A DNA stretch of 64,000 bases, taken from UBA1479 sp040216635 (GTDB lineage Bacteria; Pseudomonadota; Alphaproteobacteria; Rhodospirillales; Casp-alpha2). The stretch spans positions 62,001-126,000 of the forward strand of contig JAVJOU010000003.1 of the NCBI GenBank assembly GCA_040216635.1, given 5' to 3'. Under the pieces are notes generated by a model that was given only the letters and a program-made list of their open reading frames with translations, did not search any database and was not told the DNA's origin. The translations under genes were made by a program, and so were the position numbers. Shown here in pieces: positions 26,237 through 33,729 of the stretch; position 1 is the stretch's first letter, and the number at the start of each line of letters is the position of its first letter.

Positions 26237-26252
26237 TGTGACATGAGTCACA
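26237..26252. promoter_or_regulatory. CRP/FNR-superfamily-like palindrome
   Basis: TGTGA-CATGAG-TCACA, an exact match to the half-sites and 6-base spacing of the classic cAMP-CRP consensus. It lies 59 bases before the small gene that starts at 26311. A binding site for a CRP-family regulator is plausible; no binding evidence. Confidence 0.4.
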
Positions 26253-26310
26253 TGACTTTCGTTAGGGGTTCTGCTACGAGTCCATTCTCCTTTCCTGACA
26301 AAAACCTGAC

Positions 26311-26526
26311 ATGGTGAATGAGGGGCGGACGGTGAAAGACAAAACGCAGAAACCCGCGATCAAGCAGACCGAGATGCAACGCCTTCAGAATCAACTGGTT
26401 GGCGACGCTTCGGACAAATCAGGCGCTTCCAAGCCCGCTTCGGGGGCCAAGGCCCGCATGATGAAGGGCGCGCGGAATGCCTGCGGCCCCCTTAATCGCC
26501 GTGATTGGCGCTGGGCCGGGAACTGA
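26311..26526 (+). CDS. Small basic hypothetical protein
   Basis: A 71-residue protein rich in Lys, Gln and Arg, without hydrophobic segments. It looks largely disordered, with a short C-terminal piece NACGPLNRRDWRWAGN that is conserved-looking. ATG at 26311 is used; a GTG at 26332 preceded by AGGGGCGG is an alternative that gives a 64-residue protein. No family recognised. It has a possible CRP-like site upstream and ends 200 bases before the tRNA-Met gene. Confidence 0.45.
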   Translation: MVNEGRTVKDKTQKPAIKQTEMQRLQNQLVGDASDKSGASKPASGAKARMMKGARNACGPLNRRDWRWAGN

Positions 26527-26724
26527 TCCCGCGGCCGGAATTCGGACGGTTTTGAACAGGGGTCCGGCGGTCTTGCCGGGCCTTGTTCATTGGGGGGCGG
26601 GGCCGGTATGTGGCCTGACTTTGCCCGCCAGACGAGGTCTTTCTTGACACCCGCGCGACAGGGCTTTAAATCCCACCTCTCCAATGGCCACCCCCGGGTG
26701 GCAAGTCCTATATAAGTTCTCTGG

Positions 26725-26801
26725 GGCGGAGTAGCTCAGCTGGTTAGAGCAGCGGAATCATAATCCGCGTGTCGGGGGTTCGAGTCCCTCCTCCGCTACC
26801 A
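26725..26801 (+). tRNA. tRNA-Met (anticodon CAT), integration target
   Basis: A 77-base tRNA with all four arms: acceptor GGCGGAG / CTCCGCT (with a G-U at pair 1-72), D-arm GCTC...GAGC, anticodon stem GCGGA/TCCGC around loop ATCATAA (anticodon CAT), and T-arm with TTCGAGT. The encoded CCA is present. The anticodon stem lacks the three G-C pairs of initiator tRNA, so it is elongator Met; a lysidine-modified Ile tRNA is the only alternative. Its last 45 bases are the left end of the 46-bp repeat that bounds the integrated element. Confidence 0.95.
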
Positions 26802-26802
26802 A
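26757..26802. repeat. Left attachment site (attL core, 46-bp direct repeat)
   Basis: A 46-base sequence running from the anticodon loop to the end of tRNA-Met plus one A. It is repeated perfectly at 42382-42427. This is the standard outcome of tyrosine-recombinase insertion into a tRNA 3' half. Confidence 0.95.
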
Positions 26803-26806
26803 CAAA

Positions 26807-26843
26807 AACCCCGCTAGGTCAATGACTTAGCGGGGTTTATCTT
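26807..26843 (+). terminator. Element-supplied terminator for tRNA-Met
   Basis: AACCCCGCTA...TTAGCGGGGTT hairpin with TTTATCTT tail starting five bases after the tRNA. It lies inside the element and replaces the host terminator that was displaced to 42451. Confidence 0.8.
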
Positions 26844-26863
26844 GCCTTCCGCCCGGCAGTCAT

Positions 26864-26951
26864 GTTGCAACCTTGTTGCAAGGTAATTCCATTGAATAAC
26901 AGCCAGTTACAAGCGGTGACAAAAAATCCATGCAACAAGGTTGCGACAAGG
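26864..26951. repeat. Two inverted TTGCAAC-type repeats near attL
   Basis: 26864-26883 contains the palindrome TTGCAAC-CTT-GTTGCAA. 26931-26951 carries an almost identical block in opposite orientation (TGCAACAAGGTTGCGACAAGG). Related sequences occur at the int promoter (41051) and just before attR (42322-42341). Likely arm-type binding sites for integrase or excisionase. Confidence 0.55.
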
Positions 26952-27002
26952 CGCGGGTGACGGCGGCAATTGGGGCGTTGGGTCGCTAAGCTTTGACGAT
27001 TG

Positions 27003-27040
27003 CGCCCGCCCGAGTGATCGCTTGCGCGGGCGTCTATTTT
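27003..27040 (+). terminator. Probable hairpin terminator in the leader region
   Basis: CGCCCGC...GCGGGCG followed by TCTATTTT. No gene precedes it within the element; the stretch 26844-27302 holds no supportable gene, only this hairpin, the next one and the repeats. Confidence 0.45.
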
Positions 27041-27221
27041 GCCCTATATTGAACCCGCTTGGACAAGTGCGCCTAATCCGCATTTGGTGTTGATGGGCGC
27101 AGCAGAATACCTTATATTGTCAGAATTGGAATTATAGCGACCCGGCACCAGTCGCGGGCGCTTCTTTCGTTTGGCGCATAGACCAGACGTACACAGCCCA
27201 AGTCCCTTAAACATCAGCCCG

Positions 27222-27251
27222 CCGCCGCCCGTTAGGGTGCGCGGTTTTTTT
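27222..27251 (+). terminator. Hairpin with T7 run upstream of the excisionase gene
   Basis: CCGCCGCCC-GTTA-GGG(TGC)GCGG stem followed by TTTTTTT. It lies only 50 bases before the xis start and could insulate or attenuate transcription into it. Confidence 0.6.
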
Positions 27252-27302
27252 GTGCGGCCACGGGACGGCCGCGACCAAACACCTATGAGAAGGAAAGCAG
27301 AA

Positions 27303-27494
27303 ATGAACAGCATGAAATCTGGATTGAATGACGACCTTTTGCGCGGCGCGGAAGCTATCGGCGGCTACTTGGGCGAGTCCCGCCGCCGGGTGCATTACAT
27401 GTGCCAACAGGGACATATCCCCGCCTTCCAAGTCGGCAAACGGTGGTACGCCAAAAAATCTGACCTGGACAAGCGGTTTAGCGCCGCCGGGTAA
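27303..27494 (+). CDS. Excisionase-like helix-turn-helix protein
   Basis: A 63-residue winged-helix protein: EAIGGYLGESRRRVHYMCQQ then IPAFQVGKRWYAKKSDLDKR, the layout of MerR-like excisionase/AlpA DNA-binding folds. It should bind the recombination region or a promoter and steer excision or expression. The ATG at 27303 is preceded by AGGAAAG; longer frames run through the T7 terminator. It is placed at the left end opposite the integrase and followed by its own terminator (27519). It may bind the TTGCAAC repeats, which is a guess. Confidence 0.7.
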   Translation: MNSMKSGLNDDLLRGAEAIGGYLGESRRRVHYMCQQGHIPAFQVGKRWYAKKSDLDKRFSAAG

Positions 27495-27518
27495 TCCCCC
27501 GACATGATCGAGTGACAC

Positions 27519-27540
27519 AGCGGCGCAAGCCGCTTTTTTT
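27519..27540 (+). terminator. Terminator after the excisionase gene
   Basis: AGCGGC-GCAA-GCCGCT stem followed by TTTTTTT, 25 bases after the stop codon. A GC-rich inverted repeat without T-run follows at 27564-27586. Confidence 0.8.
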
Positions 27541-27649
27541 GTGTCCGCGCGCACAAATGACAACCCCGCCGTTCGCAGCGGCGGGGCGTCTGAATTGCGT
27601 TTGTTTGGTGGTGCGCGCTCACGCCCCCTTGGCAAAGGACTAGAACAGG

Positions 27650-28219
27650 ATGAAACTATCTGCATTCCCCCGAAAATTCAACCATGGCGTTCCCGCGCCG
27701 ACATCATCGGGCCGACGCCCAGGCTATCAAATCCCGGTAGGTGATCGGGTCGCCGTTGTTGACGCGCAGGACGCGCACATCATTAAGCAATATCGCTGGC
27801 GTCGTGGCGGGACGGGTGGCGGCTACGCGGTCGCGCGCGTCAAAGGATCGACGGTGTACATGCACAGGCTCATTATGGGGGCCGGTGCCGGTGAGATCGT
27901 GGACCATGCAAACGGCGACACGATGGACAACCGCCGAAGCAACCTCCGGCTGGTCACGCGATCAGAAAACGCGGCCAATCGCGCCACAACTGAAAACGCC
28001 TCCGGCTTCCGGGGCGTTGTCTTTCATCCCCTGAAAAATCGCTATCAAGGTCGCGTCTCAAAAGACGGCGGCACCTATCGCGGCCCCTACCGACGCAAGG
28101 CGGAAGATGCCGCGCGAGACTTCGACGCACTCGCCCGTGGCCTGTACGGCGCGTGTTGCTCGTTCAACTTTCCGATGGATGGTGAACGGGGCGTTACGCC
28201 CGTTGGGGGTGCGCTATGA
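27650..28219 (+). CDS. HNH nuclease with AP2-type DNA-binding domain
   Basis: A 189-residue protein of the phage-type HNH/AP2 family. The HNH part includes VYMHRLIMGA and VDHANGDTMDNRRSNLRL (about residues 85-103, with the catalytic His and metal ligands), and SENAANR follows. The AP2-like segment SGFRGVVFHPLKNRYQGRV lies near 120. Such proteins act as homing-type nucleases or as packaging-associated nickases. First gene of a long same-strand run. It starts after a gap of 150 bases beyond the xis terminator, so a promoter probably lies at 27590-27640. Its end overlaps the next gene by four bases. Confidence 0.82.
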   Translation: MKLSAFPRKFNHGVPAPTSSGRRPGYQIPVGDRVAVVDAQDAHIIKQYRWRRGGTGGGYAVARVKGSTVYMHRLIMGAGAGEIVDHANGDTMDNRRSNLRLVTRSENAANRATTENASGFRGVVFHPLKNRYQGRVSKDGGTYRGPYRRKAEDAARDFDALARGLYGACCSFNFPMDGERGVTPVGGAL

Positions 28220-28755
28220 ACAACCAAGTTGAGGCGCTCACAGCCCATGACCCTATCAAGCCGGTCCCGCGCGATATGCTGGCGAACGCAATCATGGTTG
28301 GTTCGCGGGCATATGCGGGCCGGGATCGCATGGCCCCCCTCGCTGGTCAATATGCGCCGTCCCTATGGATGGAAGATGAGGATGACGGTCTGCAACTTGT
28401 CACCTTCACGAATCATCCGTTGAACCGCTTTGCTATGTCGATCCTGGATGCAAACCCGTTCGACCGCGACACAGCCCGCGCGCTTCTGTTCCGGTCGTTC
28501 CTGTTCGCGGACGTGATGAACGACAAACGGGCAGCACCCTATCGGCGCGACGACACCGCCGCCCATATGGTTGAGGTTGACGACGCATTAATTGAAGCCG
28601 TCGCGCAGGTGCCGCACGCTTTCATGGCGCAACCAAACTTTGACGAAATATTCCGCCGCGCTGCTGATGCCGTCTCAGGCCAGCCGCGATTGCCTCTGGC
28701 CGATCCAGCGCCCGTGCGTTGTGGAAAACCGGAGGACGAAAACCATGCCGGATAG
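28216..28755 (+). CDS. Hypothetical element protein, 179 residues
   Basis: A soluble protein without a recognisable domain. It has an acidic LWMEDEDDGLQLV stretch, helical SILDANPFDRDTARALLFRS, and a Pro-rich C-terminus. Start overlaps the HNH gene by four bases and the end overlaps the next gene by eleven, so it is embedded in a single transcript. Early position between nuclease and primase suggests a replication or regulatory role, but this is only context. Confidence 0.6.
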   Translation: MNNQVEALTAHDPIKPVPRDMLANAIMVGSRAYAGRDRMAPLAGQYAPSLWMEDEDDGLQLVTFTNHPLNRFAMSILDANPFDRDTARALLFRSFLFADVMNDKRAAPYRRDDTAAHMVEVDDALIEAVAQVPHAFMAQPNFDEIFRRAADAVSGQPRLPLADPAPVRCGKPEDENHAG

Positions 28756-29032
28756 CGCACCCATAGACACCCGTTCCAACGAGGGCGTTGCCCTTCGATT
28801 GTCCGAAGGTTGGCAAATCAACTTCGACTCCCTTCAATGGATCGTCTGTAGGGGCCGAAATTTGCGTTCAGGGCGCAAGTGGCAGCCCGTGGCATACATC
28901 GCGGCCCGGAAGTCTTCACTCCTGCGGATACTGGCCGAATACGGGGCGGAAATTACCCCAGGGGCCGAAGCGACCTTAACAGCCTGGCCCGACACCTTCC
29001 GCCAGTGGCGAGCGCAACGGGAGGGGCGTTAG
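28745..29032 (+). CDS. Hypothetical element protein, 95 residues
   Basis: A small protein with a beta-rich centre (FDSLQWIVCRGRNLRSGRKW) followed by a helix and WPDTFRQWRAQR tail. It starts with GGAGG well placed before the ATG at 28745, and the stop abuts the primase ATG with no gap. No family recognised. Translational linkage to the primase-polymerase next door suggests a replication accessory protein; this is inference. Confidence 0.6.
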   Translation: MPDSAPIDTRSNEGVALRLSEGWQINFDSLQWIVCRGRNLRSGRKWQPVAYIAARKSSLLRILAEYGAEITPGAEATLTAWPDTFRQWRAQREGR

Positions 29033-30025
29033 ATGTTTGGCGCTCATGCGCCGGATTACATCGCGCACCGGCTGGCCGTGTTTCCGACCGGGGGCGATGA
29101 TGGCAAGCGGCCCCTTGTTGGTAATTATTCTCGAATGGGTTTGCCCGCGTCCCGGCGCTTATCCCAGGCCCAACGATTCAGGACCGCGAATGTAGGATTC
29201 TGCACCGGCCCCAGATCAGGCTTAACCGTGGTCGATGTAGACAGCCAGAAGGAAAGCGACTTTGCCGCCGCGCTGGCCCACTTCGGGGACACCCCGGTAA
29301 AGATTCAAAGTGGATCTGGACATTTCCAGGCATGGTATAGGCACGGCGGAGAACGGCGACAAATCCGCGCCCTGGATAAGATCGACATTCTAGGCACCGG
29401 CCTTTGCATCGCCCCGCCGTCTGTTCGCCCGGATCGAGACAACGGCGCTTATCGGTTTCTGGAAGGCTCGCTTGACGACCTGGACCGCTTACCCGCCCTG
29501 AAATCTCCCGTAGCGCCTTCCCAGGCTGGCCCGGCGCATGTTTCGACTGGAGGCGCGGAACAGGGCCAGCGGAACATCTCTCTATTCAGACAGTGCTTAA
29601 AAGACCTAGCCGAAGGATGGCCCGCCGATGAACTGCCCGCCCGTGCTTGTGCCTGGAATGAACAGTGCACCCCGCCGCTACCAGAGGCCGAAGTGATGGC
29701 CGTTGCAGCATCGGCAATCCGCTATCACGAACGGGGCGAGAACTGGATAGGCCAGGAAGCCCGCGCACATATCACGGCCAGTGAATTAGGCGACCTTGGC
29801 GGCAATGGTGATGCCGTGTTGCTCTTGATGAAAGTCCGGGCCGCGCATGGCTGGCGTTGTGGTGAACCGTTCCCGCTGGCGATGGCGTTGGGCGAGACGC
29901 TTGGATGGCACCCCAAAAAATTCCGACAAGTGCGCGGGTTTCTGTGCGAGCGCGATTATCTGGAATGCGTTCACCCCGGCGGCGCTGGTCCCGGCGACCC
30001 GGCCCTATATCGGCTGCTTAAATGA
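29033..30025 (+). CDS. Primase-polymerase (Prim-Pol) type replication protein
   Basis: A 330-residue replication protein. The N-terminal Prim-Pol domain has VGFCTGPRSGLTVVDVDS, whose DxD is the metal site. SGSGHFQAWYRHGG (catalytic His) and LGTGLCIAPPSVR follow. A PriCT-like helical middle (about 180-240) has SLFRQCLKDLAEG and EVMAVAASAIRY. The C-terminal 90 residues resemble a winged-helix DNA-binding part. There is no helicase domain, shorter than P4-alpha-type proteins, so a host or helper helicase would be needed. It gives the element its own replication start activity, a common trait of satellites. Confidence 0.8.
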   Translation: MFGAHAPDYIAHRLAVFPTGGDDGKRPLVGNYSRMGLPASRRLSQAQRFRTANVGFCTGPRSGLTVVDVDSQKESDFAAALAHFGDTPVKIQSGSGHFQAWYRHGGERRQIRALDKIDILGTGLCIAPPSVRPDRDNGAYRFLEGSLDDLDRLPALKSPVAPSQAGPAHVSTGGAEQGQRNISLFRQCLKDLAEGWPADELPARACAWNEQCTPPLPEAEVMAVAASAIRYHERGENWIGQEARAHITASELGDLGGNGDAVLLLMKVRAAHGWRCGEPFPLAMALGETLGWHPKKFRQVRGFLCERDYLECVHPGGAGPGDPALYRLLK

Positions 30026-30047
30026 CCGTTCGGGCAAAGTGGCAAAA

Positions 30048-30067
30048 GGGGGCACATTTTTGCCCCC
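30048..30067. terminator. Hairpin downstream of the primase gene
   Basis: GGGGGCA-CATTTT-TGCCCCC with AAAA before it, so the T-run lies on the minus-strand side. Read-through in the plus direction is probably partial. The stretch 30068-30197 has no gene. Confidence 0.35.
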
Positions 30068-30197
30068 AATATAACTATACCCCTTCCCCCCTCTATCCAG
30101 GGGACCAGGATCGAAAACAGCCAGAAACCAATTTTGCGCGATTTTCGATTTTCAATCCGCGTCGTGAGACGCCGAGGCCCATAGAAGGAATTTCAGC

Positions 30198-30380
30198 ATG
30201 AAAGAAGATTTGCAATTTGGCCGCGTTGACCTTTTCCCAGACTGGCTGGAATTGCTGCGGTCGGTTGACTATGACGTTGACCGGTTGCCGCGAGCCGACG
30301 CACGCGCGGTCTATCACGGCCTACGGATGAGCAATATTTGGCTGATGGTCCCCCGCCGGAGCCGTCGCGATGCTGATTGA
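30198..30380 (+). CDS. Hypothetical element protein, 60 residues
   Basis: A small acidic-to-basic protein, MKEDLQFGRVDLFPDWLELL at its start, with AGAAGGAATTTC before the ATG as ribosome site. Its last eleven bases overlap the following gene start (30370). Nothing recognised. It is the first gene after the primase hairpin and may open the late, morphogenesis part of the run. Confidence 0.55.
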   Translation: MKEDLQFGRVDLFPDWLELLRSVDYDVDRLPRADARAVYHGLRMSNIWLMVPRRSRRDAD

Positions 30381-30900
30381 TGAATCTGTTTTCGCGGATT
30401 GGCCGCCGGGCGCGTTCATCTTCAACATGGCGAGTCCCGCCAAGGTGAACGCGGCCCGTTTACGCCGAATTGCGGAAGACCTGGCTACACACAGTAACCA
30501 GGATCATAGATGGCTTGGCGAGCGTGTTCTTGACTACCTGGACGACGCCCCACGAGGCGCGACCCTGGACCGTGCCCTAGGTGTTGAACCTTTGCCGTTT
30601 TGTCGCCCCTGGTGGGACGAGGACACCCGCGACAACCTAGTGACTCAACTGGCCGCCCACTTTCCAGGCAAGAAGCTAACCGTAAAGGCTAAGGCGAGTG
30701 CCGCCGCTGCGAGACGATATGCCACCGACGTATGGCCGCGCGAGTGTGGCCTTTCTGAGCCGCCGGAATGGCGAGAGGGGTCGGCGCAGGAAATCTGCTG
30801 GCGGCTTCACAAGGCCCCCGGCAAATGGCCGTTGGGCTGGCGCCAGATTTACAGCGTTTTGCAATCACGACCCGTTCCGATTGCAAAAACTGAGGCGTAA
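30370..30900 (+). CDS. Hypothetical element protein, 176 residues
   Basis: A soluble protein with Trp-rich segments (FCRPWWDEDTRDNL, EICWRLHKAPGKWPLGWRQ) and helical NAARLRRIAEDLATHSN. No family recognised. It overlaps the preceding gene and precedes a coiled-coil gene and the prohead protease. By position it stands where portal or terminase genes normally lie, but it has no resemblance to either, no Walker motifs and is far too short. Confidence 0.55.
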   Translation: MLIDESVFADWPPGAFIFNMASPAKVNAARLRRIAEDLATHSNQDHRWLGERVLDYLDDAPRGATLDRALGVEPLPFCRPWWDEDTRDNLVTQLAAHFPGKKLTVKAKASAAAARRYATDVWPRECGLSEPPEWREGSAQEICWRLHKAPGKWPLGWRQIYSVLQSRPVPIAKTEA

Positions 30901-30951
30901 ATTTGTTGCATGGAAGGCGGGACAGCCCCCGCCCGTAGTGGAGAAATTAAA

Positions 30952-31557
30952 ATGTTTGGAAAAAAGCAGGCCAAGCTTCCGGCGGTTGAAACCGTGGAGA
31001 CGTCTTCGCAGGACGCCCGCGCCAAGGTATCCGCATTGAGGGCACGTTTGCGCGAACTGGAAAACGAACGCGCCCGCCTGAATTCCGCACGTTGGGCGAT
31101 TGAAACCGCGAATGATGGCGGCAAGCTTGATGATGCCGCCGCCGCGCTGTTGGAAGACGTTGCTGCCGAAATCCCAGACGTGACCAACATCGAGCAAAAT
31201 CTCAAAAAGGTTGAGAACGATATCGTCGTTACAGAGAAAGCCTTATTCAAGGCACGGGAAATTCTGGACGCTGCAAAGCGGCGGGATGCAAGGGCGGCTG
31301 TTAAGCAGCTGCGCCCGGCGCACCGTGAGGCCGTCGCTAAAATCGCGCACGCCCTAGCCCTTTTGGAAGATGCCAACAGGGAGGAAGCCGCGATCAGGGG
31401 ACAGATTCCGGGCGGCGGGCCAACGCTGCCGTTGGCTTCGTTCCCCGGCGTTGGGGGGCGTAATATCCAATGTAGTCCGGCCTTTTATTGGTTCCGCTTC
31501 GCCAAGGACAGCGGCTTGCTGGATGAGCGGCCCCTCTACGCTGACGCGGCGGATTGA
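30952..31557 (+). CDS. Coiled-coil protein before the prohead protease; possible scaffold
   Basis: A 201-residue, mostly helical protein with a long charged coiled coil (about residues 15-145, with VSALRARLRELENERARL) and a short folded C-terminus containing AFYWFRFAKD. GGAG lies eight bases before the ATG at 30952; an earlier ATG at 30910 lacks a site. Its size and helix content resemble phage scaffolding or delta-domain sequences, and it directly precedes the protease with a 3-base gap. It could act as scaffold or size-setting factor on helper capsids. This is a hypothesis from shape and position; no sequence match is claimed. Confidence 0.5.
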   Translation: MFGKKQAKLPAVETVETSSQDARAKVSALRARLRELENERARLNSARWAIETANDGGKLDDAAAALLEDVAAEIPDVTNIEQNLKKVENDIVVTEKALFKAREILDAAKRRDARAAVKQLRPAHREAVAKIAHALALLEDANREEAAIRGQIPGGGPTLPLASFPGVGGRNIQCSPAFYWFRFAKDSGLLDERPLYADAAD

Positions 31558-31560
31558 TCC

Positions 31561-32205
31561 ATGACAAATTTGATCGGAGTGGATGGCCGCGCCCTTGCCG
31601 TCGTGGGATTGGCTTTGCCCTATGGCGAGTGGATTTCCGATAGCAACCTACCCGAACGCGTCCAGTCTGGCGCGCTTGATAGTCAGTTTGCGCGGGGCGT
31701 GTGGTGTCCTGGTGATCCTCAATTGTCCAATGGCGTGACCTGGGAACATGACGACACATTCCGAATTGCAGAGCCGCAAAACGTCTCAATCCTGAATGCG
31801 CCGTCCGGCTTGTACTTCCATGCTCTACTGCCCGACAACGCGCGCGGAAGGCATGCCGCCCAATGCGCGGGATCAGGGATATTCGGCGCGAGCGTCGGCA
31901 ATTTCGACATTCGCAACCAAGATCAGGACGGCACGGTTACGGCGTGCAGAATCCGCGCCATCGGCCTTACAGACCGCCCGGCATATGAAACCGTTATTTG
32001 GCGTTCCGACGCGGCCCCCGAAAGCATGCCGACGGAAGCCCGAGACACTATGCGCCGGTTTCAGATTGCCGACATGGCAGCGCGTAGCCGGACGGACGCC
32101 CCCGAAGCGAAGGGCACGGGTAAGGCTGTAATTCACATTTTCCAGGACGGCGCGAAAAACGGAAAGCCGACATACCGCCGCGAAGTCAGAACGGTGCGCC
32201 CATGA
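31561..32205 (+). CDS. HK97-type prohead protease
   Basis: A 214-residue protein of the HK97 prohead protease (U35) type. Sequence shows ALPYGEWISDSNLPERV, the catalytic-histidine segment TWEHDDTF (about residue 62), SGLYFHALLPDNARGR (about 80), the serine block GIFGASVGNFDI (about 103) and CRIRAIGLTDRPAYET (about 130), in the family's order. In phages it cuts scaffold and coat proteins during head maturation. Here no coat protein gene exists, and its stop overlaps the connector start, so it may work on helper coat protein or the coiled-coil neighbour. Confidence 0.78.
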   Translation: MTNLIGVDGRALAVVGLALPYGEWISDSNLPERVQSGALDSQFARGVWCPGDPQLSNGVTWEHDDTFRIAEPQNVSILNAPSGLYFHALLPDNARGRHAAQCAGSGIFGASVGNFDIRNQDQDGTVTACRIRAIGLTDRPAYETVIWRSDAAPESMPTEARDTMRRFQIADMAARSRTDAPEAKGTGKAVIHIFQDGAKNGKPTYRREVRTVRP

Positions 32206-32831
32206 ACGGCGCGACCTTAACCCTTGTAACACCGCCCCCCGTTTATCCGGTGACGGACGCGGAAGTGTGGGACCATCTGAGGGTGAACCTCATAGGGTCG
32301 CCTGCGGTCCCTGTTGACCAGTCACATATCGCGACCCTCATTGCCGCCGCCGTCAACCATATGGACGGTAAGGACGGCGCGTTGGGCCGCGCCTTGGTCA
32401 CTCAAACCTGGGACTACAAAATGGATTGCCTTCCGCGTGACGGCTTTAAAGTCCCGTTGCCGCCCGTGCAGTCTGTGACGTTCATCAAGTACATCGACCT
32501 AAACGGGATCGAACAAACGCTATCCTCTGACCTGTACACGGTCGATACATCTTCTGAACCGGCGCGGATCGTCCCGGCATATGGCGAGACGTGGCCCGAC
32601 GCCCGGAACCAAGTCAACGCCGTCACAGTGCGCCTTGTCTGCGGCTACCCCCCCGAGGGAAGCCCGGCAGACTACCGCGCGAATGTGCCCGGCCCCATCA
32701 AATCGGCGATTAAGCTGTTGGTCGATGACCTGTACCAGCACCGGGGCACAGCGGGGCCGCGCGCACCCATCAAGACCATTCCCCTCAATGTGTCGGCGCT
32801 TATCGCGCCCTATCGCGCGTGGGGGGTGTGA
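32202..32831 (+). CDS. Head-tail connector protein (gp6-like)
   Basis: A 209-residue protein of the phage head-tail connector (gp6/DNA-packaging) family. Evidence is the early YPVTDAEVWDHLRVNL helix pair followed by IATLIAAAVNHMDGKDGALG, a beta stretch with GVTFIKYIDL-like sequence, then a C-terminal helix region AIKLLVDDLYQHRGT. In HK97-type phages this ring sits below the portal. Start overlaps the protease stop by four bases (ATGA). Its presence next to a protease, but without portal or coat genes, is central to the satellite argument. Confidence 0.7.
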   Translation: MNGATLTLVTPPPVYPVTDAEVWDHLRVNLIGSPAVPVDQSHIATLIAAAVNHMDGKDGALGRALVTQTWDYKMDCLPRDGFKVPLPPVQSVTFIKYIDLNGIEQTLSSDLYTVDTSSEPARIVPAYGETWPDARNQVNAVTVRLVCGYPPEGSPADYRANVPGPIKSAIKLLVDDLYQHRGTAGPRAPIKTIPLNVSALIAPYRAWGV

Positions 32832-32834
32832 CGC

Positions 32835-33251
32835 ATGTTTGACAAACTGAAACACAAATTCGGTAGGGCCGTTCTCCCCCAAGCCGAAGGGGCCGGCAGC
32901 GTCTCCGGGTGCGTTGGCGCGCCGCCCCATCAATTCCAGGACCAAGCCGACAAGGAAACAGACGCGGCTTTTTTAATCATCGAGCAAAGCCCGGACCCCG
33001 CCATGGCTGCAATCACACTTGCCACAGTTGCGGTTGATCTTGTCGCGGCTGTAGGTGGTCGAAAGGTCGCGCGTGATTTCGTGATGATCCAGCTTGCCCG
33101 CGTCCGCGCTAACGCCATCCCGGCCCAAGTCGATATTGAAGGGATCACGGTTGCTGATGTACGCGCCGCCATCGAAGCACAGCGGGTCAAGGTCGAACAG
33201 GCCGCGCAATCATCGGAACAGCTTCGCGTCCTGATGCCGGGGCCGCAATGA
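32835..33251 (+). CDS. Hypothetical element protein, helical
   Basis: A 138-residue protein; after a short variable start it becomes alpha-helical (LATVAVDLVAAVGGRKVARD, then DVRAAIEAQRVKVEQAAQSS). No family recognised. It begins three bases after the connector gene and ends 115 bases before the small terminase gene. The gap 33252-33366 has no gene. Position suggests a head-completion or packaging accessory role. Confidence 0.5.
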   Translation: MFDKLKHKFGRAVLPQAEGAGSVSGCVGAPPHQFQDQADKETDAAFLIIEQSPDPAMAAITLATVAVDLVAAVGGRKVARDFVMIQLARVRANAIPAQVDIEGITVADVRAAIEAQRVKVEQAAQSSEQLRVLMPGPQ

Positions 33252-33366
33252 TGGGCGAGGTATTGCACACAGACGGCCACCAGGGGATGGGGGGGCAAAA
33301 TAGCTACAAGACGGGTTTTTGCGTACCGGTGTTGCCCTTTTGCGTGGATGAAATGGAGTGTTTCCT

Positions 33367-33729
33367 TTGAAAAATTCTGATGCCCGTTCGTCCGTCAAAG
33401 GACTGTCCGCCGAAGCGAAACGCTGGCAGCGCCGCCTTACCGACGAATATTCGCTAGACGACGAGGCCGCTTGCTTGTTGCTGCAAACGGCGCTGGAAGC
33501 GTTCGACCGTATGAGGGACGCCCAACGCTACATCAAAAAAGACGGTGCAGTGGTCAAGGATCGTTTCGGCCAGACGCGGGCACATCCCGCCGTGGTCATT
33601 GAACGCGATAGCCGCGCCGCGATGCTGGCCGCATTGAAGGCGTTGAATCTGGATATTGAACCTTTGGCCGATGGTCCAGGCCGTCCCGCCGGTTCATTCA
33701 AAACCGGGGGCAAGCGAAGTGGCGACTAA
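33367..33729 (+). CDS. P27-family small terminase subunit
   Basis: A 120-residue protein with the P27-type small terminase pattern: GLSAEAKRWQRRLTDEYSLD, then EAFDRMRDAQRYIKKDG and RAHPAVVIERDSRAAMLAAL. P27 proteins bind packaging sites and guide the large terminase. I chose the TTG at 33367, eight bases after GGAG; a GTG at 33358 overlaps that ribosome site. A small terminase without a large one matches the strategy of phage-inducible islands that redirect a helper's packaging motor. No nearby cos or pac site could be identified. Confidence 0.72.
   Translation: MKNSDARSSVKGLSAEAKRWQRRLTDEYSLDDEAACLLLQTALEAFDRMRDAQRYIKKDGAVVKDRFGQTRAHPAVVIERDSRAAMLAALKALNLDIEPLADGPGRPAGSFKTGGKRSGD

Noticed and set aside
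26864..26951. CRISPR-like or iteron-type replication origin from the TTGCAAC repeats
   Set aside because: Only two inverted copies near attL, with related copies at int and attR; fits recombination arm sites better than an origin.
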